Assembly (NCBI RefSeq): GCF_029360775.1
Contig: NZ_JARKMZ010000041.1
Coordinates: 1-64,000 of the forward strand
Direction of reading: 5' to 3'
From: Daejeonella sp. H1SJ63
GTDB lineage: Bacteria > Bacteroidota > Bacteroidia > Sphingobacteriales > Sphingobacteriaceae
DNA length: 64,000 nucleotides
A program made the translations under genes and the position numbers. Shown here one piece after another: positions 27,328-35,525 of the stretch; positions within the stretch are counted from its first letter, which is position 1, and each line of letters opens with the position of its first letter. The notes below the pieces were generated by a model, which saw only the letters and a program-made list of their open reading frames with translations, made no database searches and was not told the origin of the DNA.

Positions 27328-27782
27328 TGAATAAAAAACCAAGCTTCGATTTAATATTTATGAATCTTGCATCCGACCTGGCTTTACGCTCGCATTGCGT
27401 AAAAGCCCAGGTCGGTGCTGTTTTAACAAAGGATACCCGTATTATATCCATAGGTTATAACGGACCACCTTCAGGCACTCATAACTGTGATGAGGAATGG
27501 CCCGAAACCGGCTGCCCCCGCGATTCAAAGAACAGTTGTTCTCTGGCACTTCATGCAGAGGAAAATGCTATTCTGTACGCTGTTAAAAATGGAGCAGACC
27601 TTGATGGAGCAACACTTTATTTAACCCTGTCTCCGTGCATTGCCTGTGCCAGAATCATTTATTCCTCAGGAATAAAGAAGGTATGGTTTAAAGCTTCATA
27701 CGCTGAATATAAAGGCTTGCCATCTGATGAAGGTGTCGATTTCCTCAACCGCTTTGGAGTAGAATGTCTCAAGTACGGGTAA
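27327..27782 (+). CDS. Deoxycytidylate (dCMP) deaminase family protein
   Basis: Zinc-dependent cytidine-deaminase-fold enzyme that would convert dCMP to dUMP for thymidylate synthesis. It has 151 residues. Zinc ligands His77 (HAE, with catalytic Glu79), Cys104 and Cys107 (SPCIACA) are present, and the region GYNGPPSGTHNCDEE is typical of dCMP deaminases. It is coupled to the transporter gene by a 1-nt overlap. A 17-bp near-perfect hairpin lies inside the coding sequence (27373-27415). ComE-type dCMP deaminases are the closest family. Confidence 0.92.
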   Translation: MNKKPSFDLIFMNLASDLALRSHCVKAQVGAVLTKDTRIISIGYNGPPSGTHNCDEEWPETGCPRDSKNSCSLALHAEENAILYAVKNGADLDGATLYLTLSPCIACARIIYSSGIKKVWFKASYAEYKGLPSDEGVDFLNRFGVECLKYG

Positions 27783-27859
27783 ATATTACATTTCTTCAAT
27801 TTTGCAGGATATCCTTTTTACTAAATTGCGATATTATTTAATCGTTATTCTGTTCGTTC

Positions 27860-29698
27860 ATGGGTTATAAAAGTCTTGCGGAATGTGTTTATGATCTCGA
27901 GAAAAATGGTCATTTGGTCAGGATAAAGGAAGAAGTTGATCCTTATCTTGAGGCTGCTGCCATACATCTTCGGGTGTTTGAAAATGAAGGACCGGCTATT
28001 TTGTTTGAGAATATCAAAGGCAGTAAGTTCCCGGCTGTCTCTAATTTATTCGGCACTCTCCACAGGTCGAAATTTATGTTCCGCGATACTCTTGATGCCA
28101 TAAAAACTCTGGTCGATCTGAAATCCGACCCCCTGAAAGCATTAAAAAATCCGCTTAAATATGCAGGATCAGGATTAACAGCATTTTCAGCCCTTCCATG
28201 GAATACAGGCTTGTTTGCCCCGATTAAATTTGGTAAAACCAGTATATCAGCCTTGCCTCAGATTGTTAACTGGTCATTGGATGGCGGTCCCTTTATTACA
28301 ATGCCCCAGGTGTATACTGAGGATATCGATAAACCCGGAATTATGAATGCTAATCTGGGGATGTATAGGATTCAGTTAGGAGGTAACGACTATATCCGGG
28401 ATATGGAAATTGGTTTGCATTACCAGTTGCACAGAGGAATAGGTGTACATCAGACCAAAGCAAATGCCAGAAGTAAGGAGCTAAAGGTGAGTATTTTTGT
28501 TGGAGGCCCGCCTTCACACCCTTTGTCCGCAGTTATGCCATTGCCTGAAGGCCTTTCAGAAATAACCTTTGCCGGAGCTCTGGGAAACCGCAGATTCAGA
28601 TATTTTTATGATGATGAAGGTTTTTGCATTTCTGCGGATGCAGATTTTGTAATTACCGGAACCGTTGAAACCGGTGTAAATAAGCCTGAAGGGCCATTTG
28701 GCGATCATTTAGGATATTACAGCCTTAAACATCCGTTTCCGTTGATGAAGGTCAGAAATGTTTATCACCGTAAAAATGCCATCTGGTCTTTTACTGTTGT
28801 TGCCCGTCCGCCACAGGAAGATACCAGTTTTGGGGCCTTAATTCATGAAATCACAGGTTCTGCAATTCCCAAAGAAATTCCCGGATTGCACGAAGTGAAT
28901 GCCGTAGATGCAGCAGGAGTTCATCCCTTATTGTTTGCCATTGGAAGTGAACGTTATACTCCTTATTTAAAGGAAAGAAGACCCCAGGAAATACTGACCA
29001 TAGCAAATCATATTTTGGGAAAGAGCCAGCTTAGTTTGGCCAAGTATCTTTTCATTTGCAGTAAGGAAGATAATCCTTCACTTACAACGAATGATATCGC
29101 AGGCTTTTTCAGACATATTCTTGAAAGGGTAGATTTAAGTCGTGATCTTCATTTTTATACAAAAACAACAATTGATACACTGGATTACAGCGGCACAGAT
29201 ATTAACTCAGGTTCAAAAGTAGCCATCGCAGCTGCGGGAGATAAGAAACGTGAACTCCGAACAGAACTGAACTCTTCATTCAGTCTTCCACGACCTTTTG
29301 ATAAGTTTAAAATGGTTATGCCGGGTGTGCTGGCCGTTGAGGCTCCTGCCTTTACAAGTTATGAACAAACTGAACAGGAAATTGCACTCCTGAATTCGGC
29401 ACTATCTTCAACAGATCTCAATGATCTTCCATTATTTATTCTTTGTGATAATGCAGGATTCGTTGCAGAGAATATCAATAATTTTGTTTGGGTAAGCTTT
29501 ACACGCAGTAACCCATCTCACGATATTTATGGAATAAACTCATTCACAGAGCATAAGCACTGGGGCTGCCGCGGACCGATGATTATTGATGCACGTATCA
29601 AAAAGCATCATGCACCGGAGTTAGTTAAAGATCCTGATGTAGAGAAAAGAGTAGATAAGCTGGGTGAAAAGGGACATTCTTTGTATGGGATTATATAA
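27860..29698 (+). CDS. UbiD-family decarboxylase, probably menaquinone synthesis
   Basis: Prenylated-FMN-dependent aromatic acid decarboxylase of 612 residues, the length of the large UbiD type. The family segment EGPFGDHLGYYSL, the acidic ERYTPYLKERRPQEI region and the C-terminal HWGCRGPMIIDARIKKH are clear. In genomes using futalosine, a UbiD homologue decarboxylates the prenylated dihydroxynaphthoate before MenG methylation. With the UbiA-type enzyme and menG in this window, that is the favoured role. The prFMN-making partner (UbiX) is not in view. It converges on the NlpC/P60 gene with a 20-bp gap. Confidence 0.88.
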   Translation: MGYKSLAECVYDLEKNGHLVRIKEEVDPYLEAAAIHLRVFENEGPAILFENIKGSKFPAVSNLFGTLHRSKFMFRDTLDAIKTLVDLKSDPLKALKNPLKYAGSGLTAFSALPWNTGLFAPIKFGKTSISALPQIVNWSLDGGPFITMPQVYTEDIDKPGIMNANLGMYRIQLGGNDYIRDMEIGLHYQLHRGIGVHQTKANARSKELKVSIFVGGPPSHPLSAVMPLPEGLSEITFAGALGNRRFRYFYDDEGFCISADADFVITGTVETGVNKPEGPFGDHLGYYSLKHPFPLMKVRNVYHRKNAIWSFTVVARPPQEDTSFGALIHEITGSAIPKEIPGLHEVNAVDAAGVHPLLFAIGSERYTPYLKERRPQEILTIANHILGKSQLSLAKYLFICSKEDNPSLTTNDIAGFFRHILERVDLSRDLHFYTKTTIDTLDYSGTDINSGSKVAIAAAGDKKRELRTELNSSFSLPRPFDKFKMVMPGVLAVEAPAFTSYEQTEQEIALLNSALSSTDLNDLPLFILCDNAGFVAENINNFVWVSFTRSNPSHDIYGINSFTEHKHWGCRGPMIIDARIKKHHAPELVKDPDVEKRVDKLGEKGHSLYGII

Positions 29699-29720
29699 GG
29701 CATGAATTTATTTTTGCCTT
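29697..29720. terminator. Weak hairpin between convergent ubiD-type and NlpC/P60 genes
   Basis: AAGGCA (29697-29702) / TGCCTT (29715-29720), with a T-rich loop. The short stem has no long T-run. It may define both 3' ends, but weakly. Confidence 0.3.
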
Positions 29721-30309
29721 AAATCTTATCCTCATTTAATACCCGTATAACTTTTACAAACCGGCCCTGATAATACCGGTTTAAAGGAGTAATGGTAACA
29801 CCATAGGCTTTTCCGGATGTTGAATGAATAAACTCATGGCTTTGCCCATTATTGGAAGTAATGATCCCCATATGTCCAACAACGCGTTTCGTGCTGTCAG
29901 TTCCGGTAAATAAAATCAGATCTCCCCGTTTGGCTTCACTGAGTTTAATTTCCTTCGCAAAGTTTGTAAACTCTCTTGAGGCCCTTGGTACGGTGATATC
30001 AAATTGCTTATAAACATAATTTATAAACCCTGAACAGTCAAAACCGTGTTTGGGATCTGCCGCACCAAATCTGTAGCTAATGCCTTTCAGTGTTTCAGCA
30101 AAGTCTGTAAGCTCTGCCGCTTTGGATCTTTTACCGGAATGGTATTCATTCAGAATTGAATCAGCAGACGAATTTATGATATCCCATTGTTCTGAAGTTG
30201 AGAAGAATGGAGCCTGATTTATTCCGGTAAATGGCTTCAGGGCATAATTTTTGCCTGCAGGAAGATTGCAAACTGACATCAGAAATATGAGTAAACTATT
30301 TAAAATCAT
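29719..30309 (-). CDS. NlpC/P60 cysteine peptidase (C40), cell-wall hydrolase
   Basis: Probable peptidoglycan endopeptidase of 196 residues with an N-terminal hydrophobic signal (LLIFLMSVCNLPAG). Its first Cys may be a lipobox or simply a signal region. The catalytic domain has Cys92 in FDCSG, His146 in GHMGI and a third polar residue His162 in IHSTSG. The family cleaves stem peptides (gamma-D-Glu-diaminopimelate bonds). It lies next to a frameshifted YdeI-type gene on the same strand but 53 bp away. Confidence 0.9.
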   Translation of the reverse strand: MILNSLLIFLMSVCNLPAGKNYALKPFTGINQAPFFSTSEQWDIINSSADSILNEYHSGKRSKAAELTDFAETLKGISYRFGAADPKHGFDCSGFINYVYKQFDITVPRASREFTNFAKEIKLSEAKRGDLILFTGTDSTKRVVGHMGIITSNNGQSHEFIHSTSGKAYGVTITPLNRYYQGRFVKVIRVLNEDKI

Positions 30310-30362
30310 TGTATTTATTGTTAATAATGTTGATAGGACCTTTAGCGCAGACAGTTAAATAT

Positions 30363-30841
30363 TTACAGCTTGTTATTCCTTTGTTTAATCTTTTCGGCAA
30401 TTTCAAACGATCGCTTTATGCGTGTTTCAATAGATTTTCCTTGTCTGATGTAATAAATATACCCACGTTTTCTTCCATCATTAAGGGCATCGAATATCTG
30501 AAATGCGAAATCATCCTGAACAAGTACCTCCATTAATTCTTCAGGAAGTTCCAATCCATTATTCGGGTCTGTTCTTATTGTAATTTTAACGGTATATCCG
30601 TCAAAAGATTGTTGTCTTTAATCAGTTTTTTACTGGCAGCAATCACATATCTGTTATGTCTGGGTATCAATGCACAGGGAAACTCTTTACTATTGCCAAT
30701 CCTGCAAAGAATACGCACAGATCCTTTTCCTGATGTAAACCGGCTTGAAATCTCATCAGGGACGATGATAACATGATGCAACATCGGGCCATTTACCGGT
30801 TCCAGATGAACATCGAAGCTTAAAATATCAGTGTTTTGCAT
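30363..30841 (-). pseudogene. YdeI/OmpD-associated (DUF1905-type) gene broken by a 1-nt frameshift
   Basis: Two adjacent minus-strand frames make one protein. The first (30841-30575) carries the DUF1905-like beta domain (GSVRILCRIGNSKEFPCALI) and stops at TAA 30575-30577. The second continues as KITIRTDPNNGLELPEEL..., giving the helical YdeI C-terminal part with the typical IETRIKRSFEIAEKI ending at 30363. Frames join if a run of four A (minus strand, near 30587-30590) is restored to five. The intact protein would have about 159 residues, the normal length. The family is linked to resistance to cationic peptides and bacteriocin protection, with no firm mechanism. This is a true frameshift mutation or a homopolymer sequencing error. 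Confidence 0.75.
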
Positions 30842-30908
30842 ATTTTATTATCAAAAATATCAATTTCATAACATTCATTGAAAACATGAAAAAGGTTTTT
30901 CAGAATAC

Positions 30909-30939
30909 TTTCAGCCTCTGTACAAAAAAGTTAACTTTG
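30909..30939 (+). promoter_or_regulatory. guaA promoter (TTTC-N19-TAACTTTG)
   Basis: The -7 TAACTTTG (30932-30939) is an exact match and the -33 TTTC (30909-30912) matches three of four bases at the ideal 19-nt spacing. The guaA ATG starts 3 nt after the -7 element, implying a near-leaderless message. Confidence 0.6.
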
Positions 30940-30942
30940 CAC

Positions 30943-32472
30943 ATGCAAGAAAAAATCATCATTCTTGACTTCGGGTCGCAATACACTCAGCTTATTGCAC
31001 GGAGAGTCAGAGAGCTAAATGTATACTGTGAGATACATCCCTTTAATCATCTTCCTACTTTCGACAACACTGTAAAAGGTATAATCCTTTCAGGCAGTCC
31101 TTATTCTGTAAGGCAGTCGGATGCTCCCCAGATCGACTGGAAAACCCTACAGGAGAAATATCCTGTGCTGGGAGTTTGTTATGGTGCTCAGTATATAGCT
31201 CAAACATCCGGAGGAGAGGTAAAAGCATCATCTACAAGAGAGTATGGTCGTGCCTGTCTTGATTTTATCAATCAATCAAGTCCATTGTTTAAAAATATTT
31301 CTCAGGGTTCACAAACCTGGATGTCGCATGCAGATACTATTGCTTCGATCCCGGATAATTTCGAGATCATTGCAAGTACTGATTCTGTAAAGGTTGCAGC
31401 ATATCACCTTAAAGGCACTAAAACCTACGGTATTCAATTTCATCCTGAGGTAACGCACAGTACTGACGGCAGGCAATTATTGCAGAATTTTCTTGTAGAT
31501 ATCTGTGGCTGCAGCCAGGACTGGACCCCGGATGCATTTATTGAAACTACGGTGGCTTCTTTGAAAGAAAAGCTTGGAAATGATAAAGTTATACTTGGTT
31601 TATCGGGTGGGGTAGATTCATCGGTTGCTGCAGTTCTGCTTCATCATGCCATTGGCAAGAATCTGCATTGTATATTTGTTGATAACGGCTTACTCCGTAA
31701 GGATGAATTTGAGCAGGTTCTTGAGTCATACCAGCACATGGGATTGAACGTTCGTGGAGTTAGAGCAGGAGACCGATTCCTGAATCAACTTGAAGGTATT
31801 AAGGATCCCGAAACTAAAAGAAAAGTTATTGGTCGGGTATTCATTGAAGTTTTTGATGATGCAGCGCATGAGGTGCAGGACGTAAAATGGCTTGGTCAGG
31901 GGACCATTTACCCGGATGTAATTGAATCGGTATCTGTGAAAGGACCATCAGCAACAATCAAATCACATCATAATGTGGGTGGATTGCCTGATTTTATGAA
32001 GTTAAAGGTTGTGGAGCCGTTAAACACACTTTTTAAAGATGAAGTAAGAAGGGTTGGTAAAACATTGGGAATGGACAGTGCATTGCTTGGCAGGCACCCT
32101 TTTCCGGGTCCCGGACTTGCAATTCGTATTCTGGATGATATTACTCCTGAAAAGGTAAGTATTCTGCAGGAAGCCGATGCGATTTATATCAACAACCTGA
32201 AATCTTCAGGCTGGTATGATAAAGTGTGGCAGGCGGGTGCAATTTTTCTTCCTGTACAATCTGTTGGTGTGATGGGTGATGAGCGAACCTATGAGCACGT
32301 AATCTGTTTAAGGGCAGTTAGCTCAGTAGATGGAATGACAGCTGACTGGAGCCACCTTCCATACGATCTGCTGGCAAAAATCTCAAATGAAATAATTAAT
32401 AATGTAAAAGGAATTAACAGAGTTGTGTATGATATTAGTTCCAAACCACCTGCGACGATTGAGTGGGAATAA
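30943..32472 (+). CDS. guaA: GMP synthase (glutamine-hydrolysing)
   Basis: Converts XMP to GMP with glutamine and ATP. From ATG 30943 it has 509 residues. The class I glutaminase domain has Cys79 (GVCYGAQ), His167 and Glu169 (FHPEVTH); the PP-loop SGGVDSS is at 221-227; and the C-terminal dimerisation domain ends in the conserved PPATIEWE. A longer frame from 30886 is rejected because its extra 19 residues overlie the promoter. The 3' end overlaps the frame of the following lipoprotein, and a perfect 12-bp hairpin follows the stop by 14 nt. Confidence 0.97.
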   Translation: MQEKIIILDFGSQYTQLIARRVRELNVYCEIHPFNHLPTFDNTVKGIILSGSPYSVRQSDAPQIDWKTLQEKYPVLGVCYGAQYIAQTSGGEVKASSTREYGRACLDFINQSSPLFKNISQGSQTWMSHADTIASIPDNFEIIASTDSVKVAAYHLKGTKTYGIQFHPEVTHSTDGRQLLQNFLVDICGCSQDWTPDAFIETTVASLKEKLGNDKVILGLSGGVDSSVAAVLLHHAIGKNLHCIFVDNGLLRKDEFEQVLESYQHMGLNVRGVRAGDRFLNQLEGIKDPETKRKVIGRVFIEVFDDAAHEVQDVKWLGQGTIYPDVIESVSVKGPSATIKSHHNVGGLPDFMKLKVVEPLNTLFKDEVRRVGKTLGMDSALLGRHPFPGPGLAIRILDDITPEKVSILQEADAIYINNLKSSGWYDKVWQAGAIFLPVQSVGVMGDERTYEHVICLRAVSSVDGMTADWSHLPYDLLAKISNEIINNVKGINRVVYDISSKPPATIEWE

Positions 32473-33667
32473 TTCTTTATTGATCCTGAGCATGCTGATA
32501 TTTTTTTCAGCATGCTCAAGAAAAGTTAAAACCACTCAGGTCCCTGTTTCTGCTGCTCCGGCCGAAACGGTAAAGCCAAAGGAAGCAGATATTCCAAAAA
32601 AGCCGATAGAATATTCCATAGCACTGCTACTCCCATTTGAACTGAATAAAATCAATCTTAAAACTGCTGTTAAAAAAGATATTTCCAGAGCTGATCTGGC
32701 TATAGATTTTTACCAGGGAATGAAACTTGCGCTTGATTCATTGTCTGAATCCGGACATAATTTTAATTTACACGTTTTCGATACACAGAATCAGGAAACC
32801 AGGGTTGTAAATCTGGCAATGGCTAATTCAGTGAAGTCTAATGATCTGATTGTCGGGCCTGTTTTTCCGGAAGAAGTAAAGTCTTTTGCTGATTTTGCTG
32901 ATCTGAAAGGAATCCAGCAGGTATCACCATTAGCTGCATCAATGCCTGCAGGTTATAAAAATCAGCAACTTATCATGGTCAATAATACTTTAGAACAGCA
33001 TGGAAAAAAAATTGCCGAGTTTATCATCAGAAATTACAAAGCAGATCTTGTAAATATAGTATTGCTTAACACACAAAAGGTTGAGGATGCCAGATTTTCA
33101 ACTTATTTAAAAAGGTTTATAAATGAACTCGGAGCCAATAAATTCAGAATTACTGAAAGGCCGAATGCAATTGGCATTGAGAAATATATGCATCCGGTAA
33201 AGAACAATCTGGTGCTGATCACATCATCAGACCGTTTATTTGTTGTGCCGACAATTGATAAATTATATAAATTAAAAAGTGATAAATATAAAATTGAGCT
33301 CTTCGGACATCCCGGTTGGACGAAAGCTGATTTTTTAAATCAGGTTAAATTACAATCTTTAAATACACGGGTTACCACTTCTTATTATATTAATTATAAA
33401 CTTGAGAATGTGAAAAATTTCATTTCACGATACCGCCGTGAATTTGCTTCGGAACCTTCGGAATATTCGTTTAAAGGCTTTGATGTTGGGTTTTATTTTG
33501 GTGGTATGCTTGCAAGGTATGGGAAAAATTACACGAGGCATCTGACAGAAGCTGTTTATCCCGGTTTGCACAATAATTTTCGTTTCAGGAGAGATTCTGA
33601 AGGCGGGTTTAAAAATACTGAACTCATGTTACTTGGATATCGCAACTTTGAACTTATAATGCAATAA
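32429..33667 (+). CDS. Periplasmic-binding-protein-like lipoprotein (type 1 fold)
   Basis: Predicted lipoprotein resembling branched-chain amino-acid-binding and LivJ/PBP1-type proteins. The body has [12 protein letters not shown], the ligand-fold strands [12 protein letters not shown] and QVSPLAAS, and about 375 mature residues. The hydrophobic core and lipobox (SMLIFFSAC, Cys at about residue 29) are clear. The first ATG (32429) lies 44 nt inside guaA and supplies a basic n-region (NHLRR); the ATG at 32492 is inside a hairpin and would leave almost no n-region. No ABC transporter genes are adjacent, so a sensing or wall-related role (compare LpoA-type proteins) is as likely as transport. 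The stop overlaps the methyltransferase start (TAATG). Confidence 0.75.
   Translation: MILVPNHLRRLSGNNSLLILSMLIFFSACSRKVKTTQVPVSAAPAETVKPKEADIPKKPIEYSIALLLPFELNKINLKTAVKKDISRADLAIDFYQGMKLALDSLSESGHNFNLHVFDTQNQETRVVNLAMANSVKSNDLIVGPVFPEEVKSFADFADLKGIQQVSPLAASMPAGYKNQQLIMVNNTLEQHGKKIAEFIIRNYKADLVNIVLLNTQKVEDARFSTYLKRFINELGANKFRITERPNAIGIEKYMHPVKNNLVLITSSDRLFVVPTIDKLYKLKSDKYKIELFGHPGWTKADFLNQVKLQSLNTRVTTSYYINYKLENVKNFISRYRREFASEPSEYSFKGFDVGFYFGGMLARYGKNYTRHLTEAVYPGLHNNFRFRRDSEGGFKNTELMLLGYRNFELIMQ
32487..32518 (+). repeat. Perfect 12-bp inverted repeat after guaA, inside the lipoprotein signal sequence
   Basis: TGAGCATGCTGA (32487-32498) and TCAGCATGCTCA (32507-32518) pair perfectly around an 8-nt U-rich loop. 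It starts 14 nt after the guaA stop and encodes part of the signal peptide. It could act as an attenuator, an RNA stabiliser for guaA, or a translation control element for the lipoprotein. Confidence 0.7.
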
Positions 33668-34842
33668 TGAGATCAGAGCAACAGCTTCGTACTTTTCTTA
33701 AGGTGCTGGAACAATATCCTGCCGACCGGCCCCTGAGTAAATTTCTTCCTGATTTCTTCAGGAGGAACAAGCAGATGGGTTCGAATGACCGTCGTTCTGC
33801 ATCACGCTTATTGTATAATTATTTCAGGCTTGGGAGAGCACTTCCCAACCGTCGGGCAGAGGAGAGGTTGTTTATTGCCGAGTTCCTTTGTACAGAGGTA
33901 GATAATCCATTCCTGCAGCATTTCCGTCCGGACCTGAATAGAATGATTCAATTACGGTTGGATGAGAAAATAAGATATGCAGAGAATAATGAGGGGTTTA
34001 AACTGGAAGAAGTCTTTCCATTTATTTCGCATCTTTCCGGAGATATTGATGTTTCTGCATTTCTGGCTTCTTTTTTTATTCAGCCCGATCTTTTTATCAG
34101 AATTATTCCCGGGGCACAGGATACTGTTTTAGATATTTTCCGGAATTCAGCAATTGAATACAGAAGAATCGGGGAGTATTGCATTGCACTGTCCAATGGG
34201 ACGAACCTTAATTCATTATTTACAGATATGGATTACCCGGTTAAGCCCTATGAGGTTCAGGATCTTTCATCTCAGTATACACTGAATTATTTCAAACCTA
34301 AGAGATATGAGCACTGGTGGGATGCTTGTGCTGCTTCCGGAGGGAAATCTTTGCTCTTATTTTCTGAACAGCCGGATATCAAACTGGTGGTTTCTGATAT
34401 CAGGTCAAGTGTGCTTGATAACCTCGACGAGCGTTTTATAGCTGCGGGGCTTCGTACCTATCAGAAAAAGGTAATTGATCTGGTTCAGAATCCTGATCCT
34501 GAATTGCACCATTATCAGTTTGACGGAATTATCCTTGATGCACCCTGCAGTGGTTCAGGAACATGGGGCAGAACACCGGAAATGATCAGTCAGTTTGCTG
34601 AATTTAAGATTCAGGGCTTTCATAACCTGCAAAAAACCATTGCCGGAAATGTGATTAAATATCTGAAGCCGGGCAAGCCGCTAGTTTACATTACATGCTC
34701 GGTTTTCAGAGAAGAAAATGAAGAAATTGTGTCATATCTTCAGAATGAATGTGGGTTACAGCTTGAAGCCTCAGAATTAATTAAAGGCTGGGATAAGAAA
34801 GCAGATACCATGTATGTGGCACGCCTGCTCAAACCTGAATAA
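33667..34842 (+). CDS. RsmB/NSUN-family RNA (cytosine-5) methyltransferase
   Basis: SAM-dependent RNA m5C methyltransferase of 391 residues. The C-terminal Rossmann domain carries motif IV DAPCSG (291-296, Cys294 for product release) and motif VI TCS (343-345, Cys344 nucleophile). The N-terminal half is a helical NusB-like/RsmB-type region, and there is no PUA domain. A degenerate SAM motif I reads DACAASGGKS (219-228). The likely target is 16S rRNA or tRNA; the exact site is unknown. It is coupled to the lipoprotein upstream and converges on marC with an 11-bp gap. Confidence 0.88.
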   Translation: MRSEQQLRTFLKVLEQYPADRPLSKFLPDFFRRNKQMGSNDRRSASRLLYNYFRLGRALPNRRAEERLFIAEFLCTEVDNPFLQHFRPDLNRMIQLRLDEKIRYAENNEGFKLEEVFPFISHLSGDIDVSAFLASFFIQPDLFIRIIPGAQDTVLDIFRNSAIEYRRIGEYCIALSNGTNLNSLFTDMDYPVKPYEVQDLSSQYTLNYFKPKRYEHWWDACAASGGKSLLLFSEQPDIKLVVSDIRSSVLDNLDERFIAAGLRTYQKKVIDLVQNPDPELHHYQFDGIILDAPCSGSGTWGRTPEMISQFAEFKIQGFHNLQKTIAGNVIKYLKPGKPLVYITCSVFREENEEIVSYLQNECGLQLEASELIKGWDKKADTMYVARLLKPE

Positions 34843-34853
34843 ATCAGTATTTT

Positions 34854-35423
34854 CTATAATCCGGTATTATTTCTGAAAAGTTTGATGGCTATGGCAAGCA
34901 AAATGATTCCAAAAGCTTTGCGCATAATGTGAAGCCCTGTTTTTCCAAGTAATTTTTCCAGATAAATGGTATTCTTTAAGACGATGTAAACAAAGATCAT
35001 ATTCAGAATAATTCCAACAATGATGTTCTGAGTATCATATTCAGATTTGAGAGAAAGCAGGGTGGTCAGTGTACCTGAACCTGCGATTAAAGGAAAAGCA
35101 AGCGGAACAATCGAAGCACTTTCAGGCACTTCTTCACGAAAGAAATTGATTCCAAGAATCATTTCCATAGCAATAATAAAGATCACAATTGATCCGGCAA
35201 TGGCAAATGAGGAGATATCCAGACCAATGATGTCAAGTATTTCATCCCCTACAAAAAGGAACAGGATCATAATCAGCATAGCCACAATGGAAGCTTTCTC
35301 AGATTGTATATGACCAACTTTATTCCTAAGTGAGATTACAACCGGAATAGAACCCAGAATATCAATGATCGCAAAGAGGATCATGGTTACTGAAAGAATC
35401 TGGGTATAGTTGAAATTCTTCAT
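34854..35423 (-). CDS. MarC-family integral membrane protein
   Basis: A 189-residue protein with six hydrophobic segments. MarC/YchE-family features include the N-terminal SVTMILFAIIDILGSIPVVISL and the central PLAFPLIAGSGTLTTLLSL with its conserved Pro/Gly pattern. The family's function is unproven; a role in multiple antibiotic resistance was not confirmed, and an amino-acid transport-like role is only assumed. Upstream on the same strand is the APC permease, separated by a terminator. Confidence 0.88.
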   Translation of the reverse strand: MKNFNYTQILSVTMILFAIIDILGSIPVVISLRNKVGHIQSEKASIVAMLIMILFLFVGDEILDIIGLDISSFAIAGSIVIFIIAMEMILGINFFREEVPESASIVPLAFPLIAGSGTLTTLLSLKSEYDTQNIIVGIILNMIFVYIVLKNTIYLEKLLGKTGLHIMRKAFGIILLAIAIKLFRNNTGL

Positions 35424-35472
35424 TTGACTGAAATTGTTATTGCCGGGTTTTACCCTAATTTATTTAATAAAC

Positions 35473-35504
35473 AAAAAGGTTTCAGAAAAATCCGAAACCT
35501 TTTT
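35473..35504 (-). terminator. Rho-independent terminator for the APC permease (minus strand)
   Basis: Perfect 11-bp stem AAAAAGGTTTC (35473-35483) / GAAACCTTTTT (35494-35504), with T-runs in either direction. It lies 22 bp beyond the permease stop and before the marC start. Confidence 0.85.
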
Positions 35505-35525
35505 GAATAAATGATTAAATCAGTT

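Noticed and set aside
30309-30536. 75-codon plus-strand frame over the YdeI-type gene
   Set aside because: Antisense to a recognisable, though frameshifted, gene.
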